Shown piece by piece: positions 1 through 11,953 of a stretch of DNA of 64,000 nt. Source of the stretch: Isoetes taiwanensis (lineage: Eukaryota; Streptophyta; Lycopodiopsida; Isoetales; Isoetaceae). The stretch is taken from assembly GCA_021234155.1 (NCBI GenBank), contig JAJEKV010000002.1:41221841-41285840 (forward strand), read 5' to 3'. A program made the translations under genes and the position numbers. The notes beneath the pieces were generated by a model. That model searched no databases and was not told the DNA's origin. It saw only the letters and a program-made list of their open reading frames with translations. How positions within the stretch are numbered: the stretch's first letter is position 1; each line of letters begins with the position of its first letter.

Positions 1-236
1 GATTCTCCAATATTCCCTTAAGATTCGCTCAACCTAAAAAAGAAAAGCTTCTTGGAAGGTCTCTAAGAAATGCCATGTCACCTTACTCGCTTTATCACAA
101 TAATATGTTTTACCTCAGTTGTCTGATTATAAGATTGGCTCACTTTCAATTTCATAGTGGAGAAAGCCTTTATCTACTTAGTCTTTGCATAGTGTAGTCA
201 ATTCAAGTTGAAAGCTCCATTTTTTCACAATTTGCT

Positions 237-1100
237 CTATAGCATCTTGGGTCTGAATAAAGTGTCCTCTGACCTTAACGGATCCAGTATGCTCATGAAA
301 ACTGGTCGTTGATCCTGGTGAAGCCAAAAAACCGTTGTCCTTGGATTAATTGTGACTGAGTTGTTTGCATGCACTATGGCAGCAACTTCATCACTCGCAA
401 CTGCCCCATTCAATGTCATGAACACGGACTCCAAGCGCATTTGCTTTACTCGCCTTATCATGCGACAGTAAGGATTAATAGCCTCTAGGGTCGCTGCTAT
501 TCGCGTCACCCAAGCAACAGGCATAACTTGCTCTCTACCCGCTCCCTCTCACGACTGTCATGAATATACCAATGCAACGGCTGGCCAGGTTTTGATGTAG
601 GATGTATACCCATCAAAGCAACTGAGGATGGCATCCCTAACCGCACAAACTCTCCACCAGCAACACCAAGCCCAGTGAAGGCAAACAGATGGTTTAATGC
701 ACAACTTTTCGCACTAAATCCTGCTTGCTCATAAACATCCCTCAGCGAAGTAGGCAATTCAGGTAGCTTTACTAGGATATGCCCTCAAAAAGTATCACTC
801 TCACCACGCAGTAACGCAATATGACAATGCACACAAAATCTGTTCCACATAAATTCACTACCAGATGGAATAGGACGAGCTTGCATCCTTTGTATACGTC
901 GTTGCCAATATATAACCGCCATGCTTGGCACAACCACCACTTCTGGAAACTCTCCACATCTTTTGGCATCTGTTGCCCGCTCACACCCTCTTCCTCAGTA
1001 TGTCTGCCACCCAATTCCCCCACCCGATGACCACCTGAACCCCTTCTCCGCTGCCTCAACTCATCTCTCCTCTCTTGAGACAACTCCGCATACCATCTCC
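237..1100 (-). pseudogene. Helitron helicase-like N-terminal domain remnant
   Basis: On the minus strand, reading from about 1,100 down to 240, several short frames join into a recognisable Helitron_like_N region, the segment upstream of the Rep/helicase core of plant Helitron transposases. The visible order is a basic arginine-rich stretch, a Cys-X2-Cys segment (FCVHCHIALLRGE), LPTSLRDVYEQ, the conserved FAFTGLGV block, then PLHWYIHDS and an INPYCRMIRRV stretch. Real Helitron proteins run well over 1,000 residues. Here only about 280 residues remain, broken by at least two frameshifts, and no Rep HUH motif or PIF1 helicase motif is present, so it cannot be functional. No Helitron terminus was found next to it. 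Family assignment rests on recognised motif order, not on a search. Confidence 0.6.
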
Positions 1101-1589
1101 GCCTAACTCATTTCGCCTCAATCTTCTGAGCTCATCAGCAGAGTATGTCTGACTTGGATCAATCTCTACTCTAGGCCTTGGCATTACAACCTCACACTCC
1201 AGTCCCTTCCAACACGCATGCACACACAAATATGCAACCTACTACCTGCTACCCAAATCCTAGAATGTTTAACACACCAGCAGACTCACCGGCACAACCT
1301 TACTCATGACAATCCATAAACACCATGACCTTGCCAAACAACGTAGATGACAGCCACCCAGCCACCCTCCACTGCACGTCACGCTCCTAATTCCACTCGC
1401 GAAACCTTATTCTCCAACACGTCCTCTGCACATAGAAAGCAACATCACTACTCAATATACAAATGGTCCCCTTAAATTTAAGCCTCACAAATTTAAGTAA
1501 GTTTCAAGCTTTGACTACTTCCAAATATATCAACACAATGAACAGGATAACTTGACAACCATATGAAAGAAATCCATGACCAGTATGGG

Positions 1590-2095
1590 AATTCTCTGCT
1601 ATCCTATTACTAAATTGATCGCCAACTCCAACAGTCTTCAATTTAATTATAACATACATCACTTACAATTTCATCTTTCCAATTCAACGTTAGCAAGAAC
1701 TTTCAAATTTCCAAAGACACTCAATTCTCTAGCTTTAGCACGAATCTAGCACCCATTCAGAAAGCAAGTAGATGCCTCACAAATATCCAGCAGACCTCAA
1801 GCCTCAACTACTTTCTAATGCCTTTATGTTTGCCAACTATAACTTGACCAAGGATACTATTTCTTTGATACTATTTCAAGCATCCCACTGATCTATATTT
1901 CTCTGCCATGCTATTGCTAAATTGATCCTGAACTCCAACAGTCAATTTAATTATATAACATACATCCCTTACATCTTTCCAATTCAATCTTACCAACAAC
2001 TTTTTTTCTCTTTAGCATTCAATTTGCCAACACACTCAATTCTCTAGCTTTAACACAAATCTACCACCTATTCAGAAATCAACCAGCTGCCACAA
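1590..2095. repeat. Degenerate direct duplication of about 200 bp
   Basis: Two copies of one AT-rich sequence lie at about 1,592-1,800 and 1,900-2,095. Both run through the same landmarks in the same order: tctctgc-atgctatt, aaattgatc, aactccaacagtc, aatttaatta, catacatc, tctttccaattcaa, acactcaattctctagctt and cattcagaaa. They differ by many substitutions and indels, so the duplication is old. No gene is visible from 1,100 to 3,160; this repeat is the only structure I can support there. Confidence 0.6.
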
Positions 2096-3159
2096 ACCTT
2101 CAATCGCCAAAATGCCCAAACCTTCAATCGCCACAACAGAGCTATGACAAAAAGGCCGAACAAAACTCTGGAACACTAAAATCCAGACCCACTTAAAAAG
2201 GCACAGTCTTCCTTACCTGATTCCCCTTCCACGGCCATGTCCTTCCACGTGCCCAGCCGCATTTAACACTGCCTACTCCGACCACCATAACTAAAAGCTC
2301 GAGATCGCAATCTACAAACACAGGTCAGAAAGAATGCATAGCAAATACCACGAAACTCTGATTCCTCGTTCCTCCCCCTAATCTCCAACTTCGACTTGGA
2401 CGATCAAGATGAAAAGCCCTAAATTCCCATCCACTTTCAACGGCCAATAATTAAACCTCTCTTTCTCACACATTCCTTGCACCCCCTGCTCAGAATCAAC
2501 CGCCAAGATTTGTTCCTCCATTTTCATCCAACGATTCAGAACCATGCCTTATGTCCCCATCCATGGCTACACATCTGCAACAAATGCTACATACATCAGT
2601 CCCCCATGACATGTCATCATCTGGACCCTTGCCTTTTAAGCAGACGGTGGGGATTAAGGAGGAACCCATGGGCATACATGTATGGGGTGTGGATGAGGGG
2701 GCATGAGAAACCCCCCTCATCCTTATAACTATATACATATTAGGATAGGATAGGATATGTTGGAACCTTAGAGTCCCATGCCTTAGCTTTATAATCTTGC
2801 ATGTGGGATATTACTTAGAACCTTTGAGAAAATGTGGCTGCCCTCTTGCAGTACTTATTTCATGCCCTAGAAAAGTATTGCCAGTGCTTGTTACTATCAT
2901 GTTATGGGATCGTAATAAAGGTGCTCATAATCTTGTGTTGCTTTGAAAAAACAAGAAATCTCAAGTTCAGAGAGTGTATTGGGAAGTGAAGGAATTTGAG
3001 ATTGACAGGTCAAAACCATTTGATGTGCAAGTGTCCAAAGCTGGCATTGTATATCTTTCATAAGTCCAGAGGATCTAACCTTATTAATGGTTAGACCATT
3101 ATCTTGTTTTGCAATGCCTATATAAACTTTGAATGGCAGGCATGCGAGTCTATTCAACA

Positions 3160-3640
3160 CTGTGGATAGTAGACATTGAAGAAGCTAGTCCCATGTGCAC
3201 ATGTTGAAGTTGCAGGATTGGATTTAGAAACTTCAATGTTTGCAAAAGAGATAGGGTAGCTATATGATGTCATACAGTTTGGTGATAATTTTGCTTCTTT
3301 TGCTCTTCCTGGTAATGAGGAAGATGTGCTATACTATGTTCCAGCTTGCACTAGAGAGAAGCATGTGTTGGATGGAAATGTCATTGATGCTTACAAGAAC
3401 GAAAACCATGCAGGTGACACAGTCATATCAGCTTATTATCAGGTTATCATAACAAATAAAAGCTGTTGGAGGATAGAGAATTATTGGTACCAATAGAGTC
3501 TGTTATTGGAGCTGAGTTACCCATGAAGAAGATAAATCATAGGGTTAGAAGTGCTAGTGCAGCTTTTACATTTTGTGATGGTGTGCATGAGATGTTCTTA
3601 GGAAGTCTACCCGAAATGGTGGATGCCGTGGATTAGGTGA
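3160..3640 (+). pseudogene. Unidentified coding remnant
   Basis: Plus-strand sequence reads as protein for long stretches if frame changes are allowed: a segment containing FASFALPGNEEDVLYYVPA, one containing NVIDAYKNENHAGDTVISAYYQ, one with LLVPIESVIGAELPMKK, and one with FCDGVHEMFL. Codon-like composition and the length free of stops suggest former coding sequence, but no frame stays open for more than about 60 codons. I do not recognise the family; a transposon-encoded protein is possible given the surroundings. No start codon or splice structure can be defined. Confidence 0.3.
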
Positions 3641-4035
3641 AGCCTTTGACTTTGCACAGGTTTGTAGTGTGTTACTTTTTTTATTTATGTACTGGATATA
3701 TAGAAACCAATTTGCATTCAGTGTGTGAACTATTTGGTTTGTAAAAAAATTGCACGAAACATGTTGAACTTCAAATTGAAGACATGATAGTGCAAAAGGT
3801 ACACAATTATATCTTTGAAGTAAAAGGTACAATGTACATAATTAATAACTTAAGCAGCATGCCTGATCACTATGTCATCTGGAACTTGGTATCTCATTAC
3901 TATTGCATCATGCCAGCCTTTCTTCCAATGGTTTTGAAGGTTTACATGTGCTTCAGCAATAGCACTTGATGTTGGATATTCTCTAGATATTGGAAGGCCA
4001 ATCCATCGTATTGGCTGTTCATGTACTTCTGGTAC

Positions 4036-5117
4036 TCATGGTCTCCCCCAAGGAGTGTGTAATAAACCTTGGACTGCAAGTAGATTTAGCGAATTATCTC
4101 GAGTTTCTGAATTATCCACTCTCACAACCATTTCCCAAAGCCCATGAAGCATAGTATTGGACCTTGGATCAGTCCCCATGCCAGCATATTGGGAACTTAA
4201 ATTTATTTCTTCTATATCAGCTGCTTGAAGATCTACTTCAGCTGGTTGAACAATTTGGCATTCCTTTTGTAGATCATTCCTTACATCTACAAACATATAT
4301 GAAGTTGTGCCCGTGTCCTCGACTTGTTTACTATCTGATGTACTAGCGCACTCATCCTCATCTTGTACCCGACCTTCTACAAACTTAGAATGTTTACTAT
4401 CAGATGTACCAGCACCTTCATCATCTTCAATAGATTCTTCTATTTTTGTAAATCTCTTCACTGTGATGCTGGGCTTCTTAACTAGCTGGCAACCTCTATT
4501 GCAAAAACTCCATAAACTATCATTGTCTTCACCATATTGAGACTTTATGCCTTGAATTACTATGTCATTGTATGCACGAGGGGTATCAAATTGATGCTCT
4601 TGGAGGTATCTGGTAAAGTCATTTGCATTCTTCAAGCCTACAAACCAGTAAAATAACCAACACAAATCTTTGTCTTCACCAATTAGCATAGGATGCCAAC
4701 ATGGTATGCAGCAATATCATCCCTCAGCAATATCATCCCTCATTGAAGATACATATGAAAGGATGGTCAGTTATCATAAAACATCTGTTTCTGTATTCTA
4801 GATACTCAAGGAGTGGAATATCCAAAGAGAAAAGATATAAGTCATGCCCATAGATGGATTTAAATCTTGGTATGCCTTGCTCATACAACTTGTCTACAAT
4901 GGCAGTCAAAACATCCAAGGGGAGATCTGACCATACAACCAAATTTCAATGAAGGGAACACCAGTACAATAATGATTTCGTCACTGGACGACAAAAGTAG
5001 ACTCCATAGGTAATTGGATTGGCACTTGAGTGCCATTATAGTCAATGAGTGTTGATTTACAATAGTAACCCAAGATGCCTTGGAGATCAAATATAATAAG
5101 CCCTGTAAGTAATCCAT
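4036..5117 (-). pseudogene. Unidentified gene remnant, weakly F-box-like, with acidic repeat tail
   Basis: Three adjoining minus-strand frames look like parts of one gene. The upstream part (about 4,733-4,942) begins VWSDLPLDVLTAIVDKLYEQ, which resembles the W-x-x-LP-x-DVL opening of plant F-box proteins, but the rest of the F-box is not convincing. The downstream part (4,036-4,689, up to 217 codons) contains LCWLFYWFVGLKNANDF and a Ser/Asp/Glu-rich section in which DEGAGTSDSKHS is imperfectly repeated as DECASTSDSKQV. The frames are offset, so either introns or frameshifts separate them. I cannot assign a function. The long open frame in AT-rich DNA is the main reason to record it. Confidence 0.3.
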
Positions 5118-6916
5118 GGCAATTAGGTTAGACGTATATCTAACGGGATATGACCTAAGGACAAGACAGAAAGTCTAAACTAATTCTAGTTTGTAGACCT
5201 TGGTAGAAATTAAAGCATCGAAAATGATTTCTTATTCAAATAAATTTCGAAGTACATAGTCAATTGGCTTTAAATTCCATAAATAGAAACGAATTTTAGC
5301 TAGCGCTGTTCTGCCTGACTGCTTTTTTTGCCTCTTCTCTTCTTTTCAAACCATATTCAATCATGGCTTTTATCAACACATTACCATATTCAATCATGGC
5401 TTTTATTAACACATTTCTTCTGCCAAGTGCAAACTCCTTGTCGAACCAGGTTGATGAAAACTGCAACAAACATAGGATTGAGATCGAATAGAGTAAAACA
5501 TCGCAAAGGAACTATGTAATGCAATAATTACAACTCAACATGCTTTTCGAATTCACTTGGGCATCGACAAAAGCTTGCATAAAGGCCATCACATAAAGAC
5601 CACAACTTACACTATCTGGTTATTGTGGAACCTCTGGAGTAGTCTCCTTATTCACTCATATATAATTAACTAGAGTTGGTTAGATATGTGATGACATCCT
5701 TATGAAGCCCTGCACACGCAAACGAGAACATGCAATTAAGATTCCAAAATGCACGAAGACAATCCAAACCCTAATAACACTACTATATATAACACTACTA
5801 TATATTTTTATACGAAAATACATCTCCCACGCCATTGCAAACCATATGTTATAAACACACTTCAACGTTAGCAAATGTTATGATAAGCCATAGTTTTGCC
5901 ATGTAAACTGTGCGTTGAAGCAATGGGGAGCAAAGGGTATTATGATTAGAAACGCAATTATACTCCATTAGAAACCTATAAATACAACACCCCACTGTCA
6001 ATACAGAAAAATTCTAAGCTAGATTTTTATGCATATTTCTACACGGACCATACAAATTACAGATTGAGAACTTGAAATATCCACCTACTTAGAGGAACGA
6101 CAGGAAGTCTTCCTATTTGGTTTTAAAGGTTTGCGCGAGCGCTGATTCATTTTTCTTTATATAAGGGGTTCCAGGCATTAATAATTAATGTAAACTTGTG
6201 CAAAATACTCCTTTAAAACCTTCTGCCTGTTCCTCAAATCGAGCAACTAGACATATGCGTTTTATAAGGACCTAAACTTTTTGAGTTTCCGTGCTAATTT
6301 GCAGGTTCAACCCCCACCAACAATGGGCCAGCTGCTTGCAGTGGCACCCACCAAAGCCTTATCTCAAAATAACAAAAGTCTGAATTTCAAAAAACTTAAA
6401 AGTTTCAACCTAATAAACAAAACAAAAGAAAAAACTTGCAAACCTGTCCATGCAAACCTGTCCAACTTACAGATCATTTTTACAGGACAAACATACGGAG
6501 AGTTATGGGAAATAATCCGACAGACATATCATGAAAACACCAAGTAACAATACTTCGTTGAAATAAGATAAAGACGTGAATATTGTACAATAACGTTATA
6601 TACATAAACTTAAAAACCATCTGAACCACGCCGAGACATATTTTTATAGCAACATTTCACTCTCCCATTCAAAAATGTGGAACTACCGTACTGAACTACA
6701 AGGCTTCCTGCTTTAAAACATGACATTAAACTAAAATATGGTCAGTAACTATCCCCTGCTGCACTTTCACAAACTAACAAAGCTTTGGATATAAGGCCCA
6801 GGATTACTCTGATTACAAAGCAGCACAAACGGCATAAAACAGTTTTTTCCTTCAACATAAGTGAAAGCTTCCTGCTTGAGCAAAGGTTACTTGGTCATAT
6901 GCACCAAGCAATCATT
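5118..6916. other. AT-rich intergenic stretch with one short tandem duplication
   Basis: No convincing gene is visible. A perfect-looking two-copy tandem duplication of period 33 bp lies at 5,351-5,416 (each copy starts ccatattcaatcatggc). The region just before 6,917 is the 3' flank of the RGG-protein gene on the minus strand. Confidence 0.5.
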
Positions 6917-9279
6917 TTACCTTCCACCTAATGTGGGAAACTCCCCAGGATCTTCAATGGCTGGCGTGAACTCCAAAGGCACAACTTTAGTAGGGGCTGT
7001 ATTTGTAAAGGAATTAAAACTATCACGGCCCCTTCCCCGACCTCGTCCACGACCAGCTCCCAAATCTCGTCGTCGGACACCCTCAGCAGGCTTTAACTGG
7101 AACTCAATACTCAACTACTCCACAAATGAACTGACGTCAGGAATGAAAAATGACAAACTTTGAAGTTATTGAGGGATGTGTCACCTTTTTAGATTTATCT
7201 TCCTTTTCAGCAGCTTCTTTTTTCTTAGACTTCTCCTTCTCAAAACCCTACAGTCCAAGAACAACAAAGCTATGACTGATTGGCATAACATTTGGCCTTT
7301 TGCACTGTTCCTACAATAACTAAGAATTTTATATTGAATATAAGATGCATAGACCACAAACTTACATCATGTTACAATGTTGAAAGCAACTGGTTGTTCT
7401 GAAGTTAACAAGATTAACCAGCTAGACTTAACGTCCTTGGTCATGCTTAAATATTTTTCATTCTTTCACACATCTGACCTCGTGCATACAGATAAGATAC
7501 AAGCTACAATGAATTTAAATGAGACACAAGGGAAAGGCATGGAAGAACTCCAATCATTACTAATGCAGATACAATGTCCTATGTCTCCACAAAGCACGGA
7601 GTAGCATAGAACTGTTTAGAGATGTGACTCGTCTCTAGTTATAGTGGAATGACAACAAGTATAATAGAAATGTGAAGCAACTTACCAGTTTCACATAGGC
7701 ATCTTCATCAGCCTTCCTGTCCATAAGTTGCATTGATTCAAAATCTTTATCTACTTTGGCCTGACGCAATTGGGGAGTTGGAGCAGGAAGATTCTTCCTT
7801 TTCTCAGCCTGCATTCTTTCGTACTCCTCCAATGTCATTTCCTACAGTCCATATCAATTCAGTGCAACAAAGTAGAATCTACAAACTCATAACATATAAC
7901 CTACCCACCTTACAATGTATAGCTATATGTTGAGATTATCTAACTATGAGAAAACAAAAATAACAGAGAAATGACAATAAGAATCTAACATTGACTTCAT
8001 CTTTCTCATCTTTTATAGCGGATTCAGCAACAGGAGCAGCAACAGAAGCCTCCTCTTTAGGTGCAGTATCAATCTTCTCTTCCTCCACTGCAGGATTGCC
8101 ATCTGCAGTATTAACATCCCTGCAATCCAATACTACTGATGAGAAATCAAGTATTAATGCCAAATTGGAAACTAATGGAACGTACCATGTTTGTTCTTGG
8201 TTTTTACCCTCGCCAGTAGTAGGATACTCCATATTGCCACAAGCTCCGCGACTTCCCAGAAAACCAAAAGCATTAATACGCTCCGTCCAAAATAACATAA
8301 TGGTATGTAACATATTTTATCACAAACATATGCCCATAGCCAAAAGATCCCTCCAAAATTTGACAAACAGAAAAAAGCACAACGAACTTTATTCACTCGC
8401 GTACCCATAGCCAAACGATCCATAGCCTCGTCTATCATCTGCAGCACTGTATGACACATCAAAGTCCCGCTTGCGAGGACCTTCTGTGGCATCTCCAATA
8501 TCCTGTTTCTGACCATCTTCTGTACTGTATTTTCCTTGAGGTCCTCCATAGCCCTGAAATGTACTATCAGAATCATTGTAATATCCACGGCCACGTCCAC
8601 GGGATCTCCCTGCACCTCGTCCTCGCTTGAGTTCTAAGTCATTTGCAGGGCCTGAGCCATAACTCTGATTACCACGCCCTCGCCCACTGCCATAACCATA
8701 ACCAGTTCCTCGCTGAAACCCATCATTCTCCTGCTCAAACCCTTCACCTGCTACTTTGTCATAGGAAGCACCGTTAGGTGGTTCACCCCCAAATCCACGT
8801 CCACCACCACGACGACTTCCTCTACCTCCACCTCTCTCTCCCTGAGGCTTTTGAACTTCTTTCACTTCAAAAACATAGCTCAAGTTAAAATTAACCGTCA
8901 CATTCTAAGAAACAAACAAATCTTATGACAACATGACTAAATTATTATTGCATTGTCATTATTCACAATCAAACATTGTTAACCAGCATTGGAAAACGAA
9001 AACCATATGATAAACCAATGAATCCATTGTTTATAGATCAATTTCGTATGCCAAAAAGACAGGAACTGAACAGAACAAGAACAACTAGAAAGAAGCAAAC
9101 AGATACTTACCAGGTTCAGCAGGCTTGGAAGGAAGCTTAGCAGCTGGTTTCTTGGCCGATGTGGGCGCGGCCGAGGTGGGAAGTACTTGCTTGGGGACGA
9201 CGATTCGAGCAATAACAGTTTCAGGATCATCGGGCTCCTCCGACGGCAGGACATCGAAGAAATTCCTGGTGCTCGCCAT
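6917..9279 (-). CDS. RGG/HABP4-family nuclear RNA-binding protein (RGGA/SERBP1-like), 7 exons
   Basis: Seven exons on the minus strand: 9,279-9,111; 8,864-8,405 (acceptor could be 8,858); 8,251-8,186; 8,119-7,990; 7,841-7,686; 7,247-7,185; 7,114-6,917. All introns have GT/AG ends and phases match, giving about 413 residues. The N-terminus MASTRNFFDVLPSEE and the KLPSKP motif fit the plant Stm1/RGGA family. Exon 2 holds RGG/RGR boxes (residues about 65-130). Exon 5 is the HABP4/PAI-RBP1 core (MTLEEYERMQAEK and FESMQLMDRK). The last exon has a second GRGRGRGR tract and ends EFPTLGGR, matching the family's PSLGGK-type C-terminus. Relatives bind RNA, associate with ribosomes and act in stress responses in nucleus and cytoplasm; which paralogue this is cannot be decided. 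The start is the first ATG in exon 1, with a short 5' leader upstream. Confidence 0.9.
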
Positions 9280-9763
9280 GGAGCAGGTTGAAAAAAGATA
9301 AGAGCCCTAGGGCGAGACCAAGATGAGGACCACCTGAGCCATATCTAGGGTTACAGCCACATGAATAGATCGATCGACCGGAGTAAGGCTTTGCACGACA
9401 GACAGGGTCTATCCGCAGATGAAGAAGAAAGCCAGGCGGCGCAGAGAAAGGTTTTAAGCCCTACCCTTTGCACTTTGACAACCTTATTAACCCCACCACC
9501 ACCTGTTTTTTTTTCCTTCCCTAGCCTTTGTATGTTTTTTCTTTTTTTATCCTATTAATTAAGGCATCACTTCTCTTTCAATTGATCTCATCTTTGATCC
9601 GAAAGTGATTGCTATTTTTCATATATAAATAGCCGATATGATGCACAATTATACCCTTCCATCCAATGGTATCTTGCAATGTGGCAATGATTGTGCCAAC
9701 ATTTTGGACATGATTATCTTCCACGAGTTTTTACTTGCACACAATTTGTGTAGTTTTGTTACA

Positions 9764-9851
9764 TGGCAAAACACCTAACATTCTCACGTGAAGCATGCCC
9801 ATGCATGTCATGTTGCCATGCCATAGTGTTAGATGTTTTGCCATTGTTGTA
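9764..9851. repeat. Imperfect inverted repeat (foldback)
   Basis: An 18-bp left arm, ATGGCAAAACACCTAACA, faces a right arm TGTTAGATGTTTTGCCAT with one or two mismatches and about 50 bases between them. A further shorter inverted pair (CAAGGTAAG near 9,856 and CTTACCTTG near 9,951) follows at once, so this is a cluster of nested foldbacks upstream of the RGG-protein gene. Confidence 0.6.
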
Positions 9852-9963
9852 ACGTCAAGGTAAGTGGATCAGCATTCCGTCATTTTCTTGATTCATTCTT
9901 CTCAAGAATGATAAATGGGTTCAGCAAACCTGTAGAATCTGGTTAGAAGCTTACCTTGACGTC

Positions 9964-10061
9964 GTAGAACAGAATGGGGGAAGCCATTCTTGCTTCCCGA
10001 CCGCGCGATCCGGGGGCGCAGTCGTCGGGAAGCAAGAATGGCTTCCCCCATTCCGTTCTAC
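9964..10061. repeat. Near-perfect 38-bp hairpin with GC-rich loop
   Basis: The left arm (9,964-10,001) and right arm (10,024-10,061) are complementary at 37 of 38 positions, with a 22-base GC-rich loop. The arms contain AATGGGGGAAGCCATTC and its complement. The near-identity of the arms implies a recent inverted duplication, a small foldback transposon or a young hairpin-RNA locus. It lies about 680 bp upstream of the RGG-protein start codon. Nothing in the sequence shows transcription. Confidence 0.7.
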
Positions 10062-10180
10062 ATCACATGAAAACCAGTTTCTTGACATTTGGCTAATCTT
10101 TTTGCAAGGTAAGAATGTGAGATAAATATGTTGGAATGTGAGGTAAAGAGAGAGATTGCTTGACTTTTGTCGTAGACGGT

Positions 10181-10365
10181 CTACGGGGCAAAAGCATGCT
10201 ACATGTGTCCACTTTTGAAACTTGTCAAAGTACCTACACTAGGTACTTCAAGAATAGGTACTATTCCCATAGACCGTAGACTACGGGGCAAAAGCATGCT
10301 ACATGTGTCCACTTTTGAAACTTGTCAAAGTACCTACACTAGGTACTTCAAGAATAGGTACTATT
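10181..10365. repeat. Two-copy tandem duplication, period 100 bp
   Basis: An 85-bp sequence starting ctacggggcaaaagcatgc occurs at 10,181-10,265 and again, apparently identical, at 10,281-10,365. It contains the small palindrome-like stretch gtacctacactaggtac. The identity suggests recent origin. The rest of 9,280-10,640 shows only the foldbacks listed separately. Confidence 0.85.
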
Positions 10366-10639
10366 TCCTTGTTCTTTTTTCATCAAACTAATTCAAAAAT
10401 TCAAAATAAAAGCCAAACGCGTGTTATCTTTCAAGGTTAAGATAAAAGGCAATATTATTGGAGGCCAAAATGGATGCATCAAATTTAACACTTATGGAGA
10501 CATTAAACATGTACCCAACATTGGGTACTTTTTTAGGTATTTTTATGGTTCTAAGTAATACTTTGTACACAGTTGCATGTTTATGCCCTATGAAGACTAA
10601 AAGGATATGGGACTTAATATAAGAAAGAACAACAAGACA

Positions 10640-11260
10640 ATTACTGCCTAGGATTTTACACCCCCCTCCCGCCCTTTCCGAAAAGGGTTTTTGAGGGAAA
10701 AACCTTAGAGTCATAGAGTCATTAACAGACTATACATTTATACATACCAATATGATGATGCAAGACACATTTGATCTTGCGTGTCCAGAACCTCCAGGAT
10801 ATAGGATGATCATGCCACTACTGCATGCATCTGCAAGAGCACATGCAGCAGCCGATTAGGTGTAATCAAGTCAACCTATCATGCTCGAATAGTCACAAGC
10901 ATTGGGCAAATCTAAAGAGTGTGGCATTCATCTTCAATAGCTCCCATTTGGCAACATTGACATACATCATTGACATGCATGTTTCAATTCTGAAGTGACG
11001 GTGTGCACCAGCACGAATGGACGCAATTGTTCTATGTCTTCAAAGGCAAACATGACAAGAAGCACCATTGTGGACCATGGCTTTTAGAGTGTGTTGTTTT
11101 AACCTTTTTCACGACACTGGCCTTCCAAAGCTTACCACGGAAGCATGCATCAAGATACTGCTTCAAATGAGTGTGGTCTTTATTATTCTACACATGTATT
11201 TATCCCTGTTTTCGGACATTCCATCTGGAGAACCAACATGCACGTTTATCCTTCCAATAG
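10640..11260 (-). mobile_element. LINE 3'-end fragment (decayed ORF2 C-terminus plus 3' UTR)
   Basis: Minus-strand translation gives pieces matching the better-preserved LINE fragment at 43,911-44,462. HLKQYLDACFRGKLW parallels LLQQYLNGRFSQKIW there, TIASIRAGAHRHFRIET parallels AIASIRTGSHRLRIET, and GAIEDECHTL parallels VIEDESHTL. The DNA near 10,660-10,700 (agggtttttgagggaaaaacctt) matches the 3' UTR of the other copy near 43,850-43,870. Many stops and frameshifts are present. It sits directly against the start of the copia gag piece, so one may truncate the other. Confidence 0.65.
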
Positions 11261-11289
11261 TGAAGAAGTTATTAATGCAAATTCAGTGC

Positions 11290-11584
11290 TAAAGGGAGAC
11301 GAACAATGGAGCAGCATATGATTCTAACTCAGGAGAGGCTGAGGAGGTAGACGAATCAAATGCAAGGACTGTACTAAGTGATATTGATGGTAATGTCCTT
11401 GCTAAGTTGATTGAAGCAAAAAGCATAATTACTGTCAAACTCGGTTCCAGCATTTTATTGAAAGTCAGAGGCATGAATCCTAGGTCTATTCGGAAGTATC
11501 TAATTAAGACATATGAGAATAAAACATCATCACAACTAGATGTTCTGGATAGCGAACTAAGGGGATTAAAATATCATGGTAAGG
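11290..11584 (+). mobile_element. Ty1/copia element piece 1: gag N-terminal half
   Basis: An open plus-strand frame reads through LSDIDGNVLAKLIEAKSI, then TVKLGSSILLKVRG, KTYENKTSSQLDVLDSEL and RGLKYHGK, typical of the helical UBN2-type gag of plant copia elements. It stops abruptly at 11,584, where the 12.3-kb TIR element begins. The same reading resumes at 23,926 with DDITEFF and FDNLVADLEA. Removing the insertion with one copy of the 4-bp duplication AAGG gives ...YHGK-DDITEFF... in frame. No 5' LTR or gag start is visible upstream, where a LINE fragment lies instead. Confidence 0.75.
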
Positions 11585-11609
11585 AAGTCGTATTTAATTA
11601 AAGTGGGAC
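11585..11609. repeat. Left terminal inverted repeat of the AAGTC element
   Basis: The terminus reads AAGTCGTA followed by TTTAATTAAAGTGGGAC, with a direct AAGG just outside (11,581-11,584). The next bases, TCATTCC, are shared with the copy at 63,816 but not with this element's own right end, so the perfect TIR stops here. The stretch includes the self-complementary TTTAATTAAA. Confidence 0.85.
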
Positions 11610-11953
11610 TCATTCCATTCCCATTTTTTTTCGGAACCCGGTTAATTTACATAAAAAGTAGCACCCCGACCCGAAAACTATCCTTAATTCGAATTTTTGA
11701 ATAAAACTCTGAATCCGAGCTGTGCTGCAGTTTTCCCAGGTTCGCGAGTCGAGAACAAAAACAATGCAACTGAAACAAAGGAAATTCATTAAAGTTTGAA
11801 ACTAAAGATCTAGTTGAAAATGAATTTTTATTAATAAATTGAACAGATACAATGTATTTTACATCGGACGCAGAGACCATGGCGGTCTTGTTGTCACTAC
11901 AGTTACATCATCTTGGTAGGTGGTCCACCTTAGGGGATTAACTTGTGGCTTCT

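Noticed and set aside
11585-11609. TTAA or TA as target duplication at TTTAATTAAA
   Set aside because: All three family copies share AAGTC upstream of TTTAATTAAA, so that stretch belongs to the terminus. Of these choices, TTAA breaks the gag frame; TA also keeps the frame but would leave the shared AAGTC unexplained. AAGG fits both.
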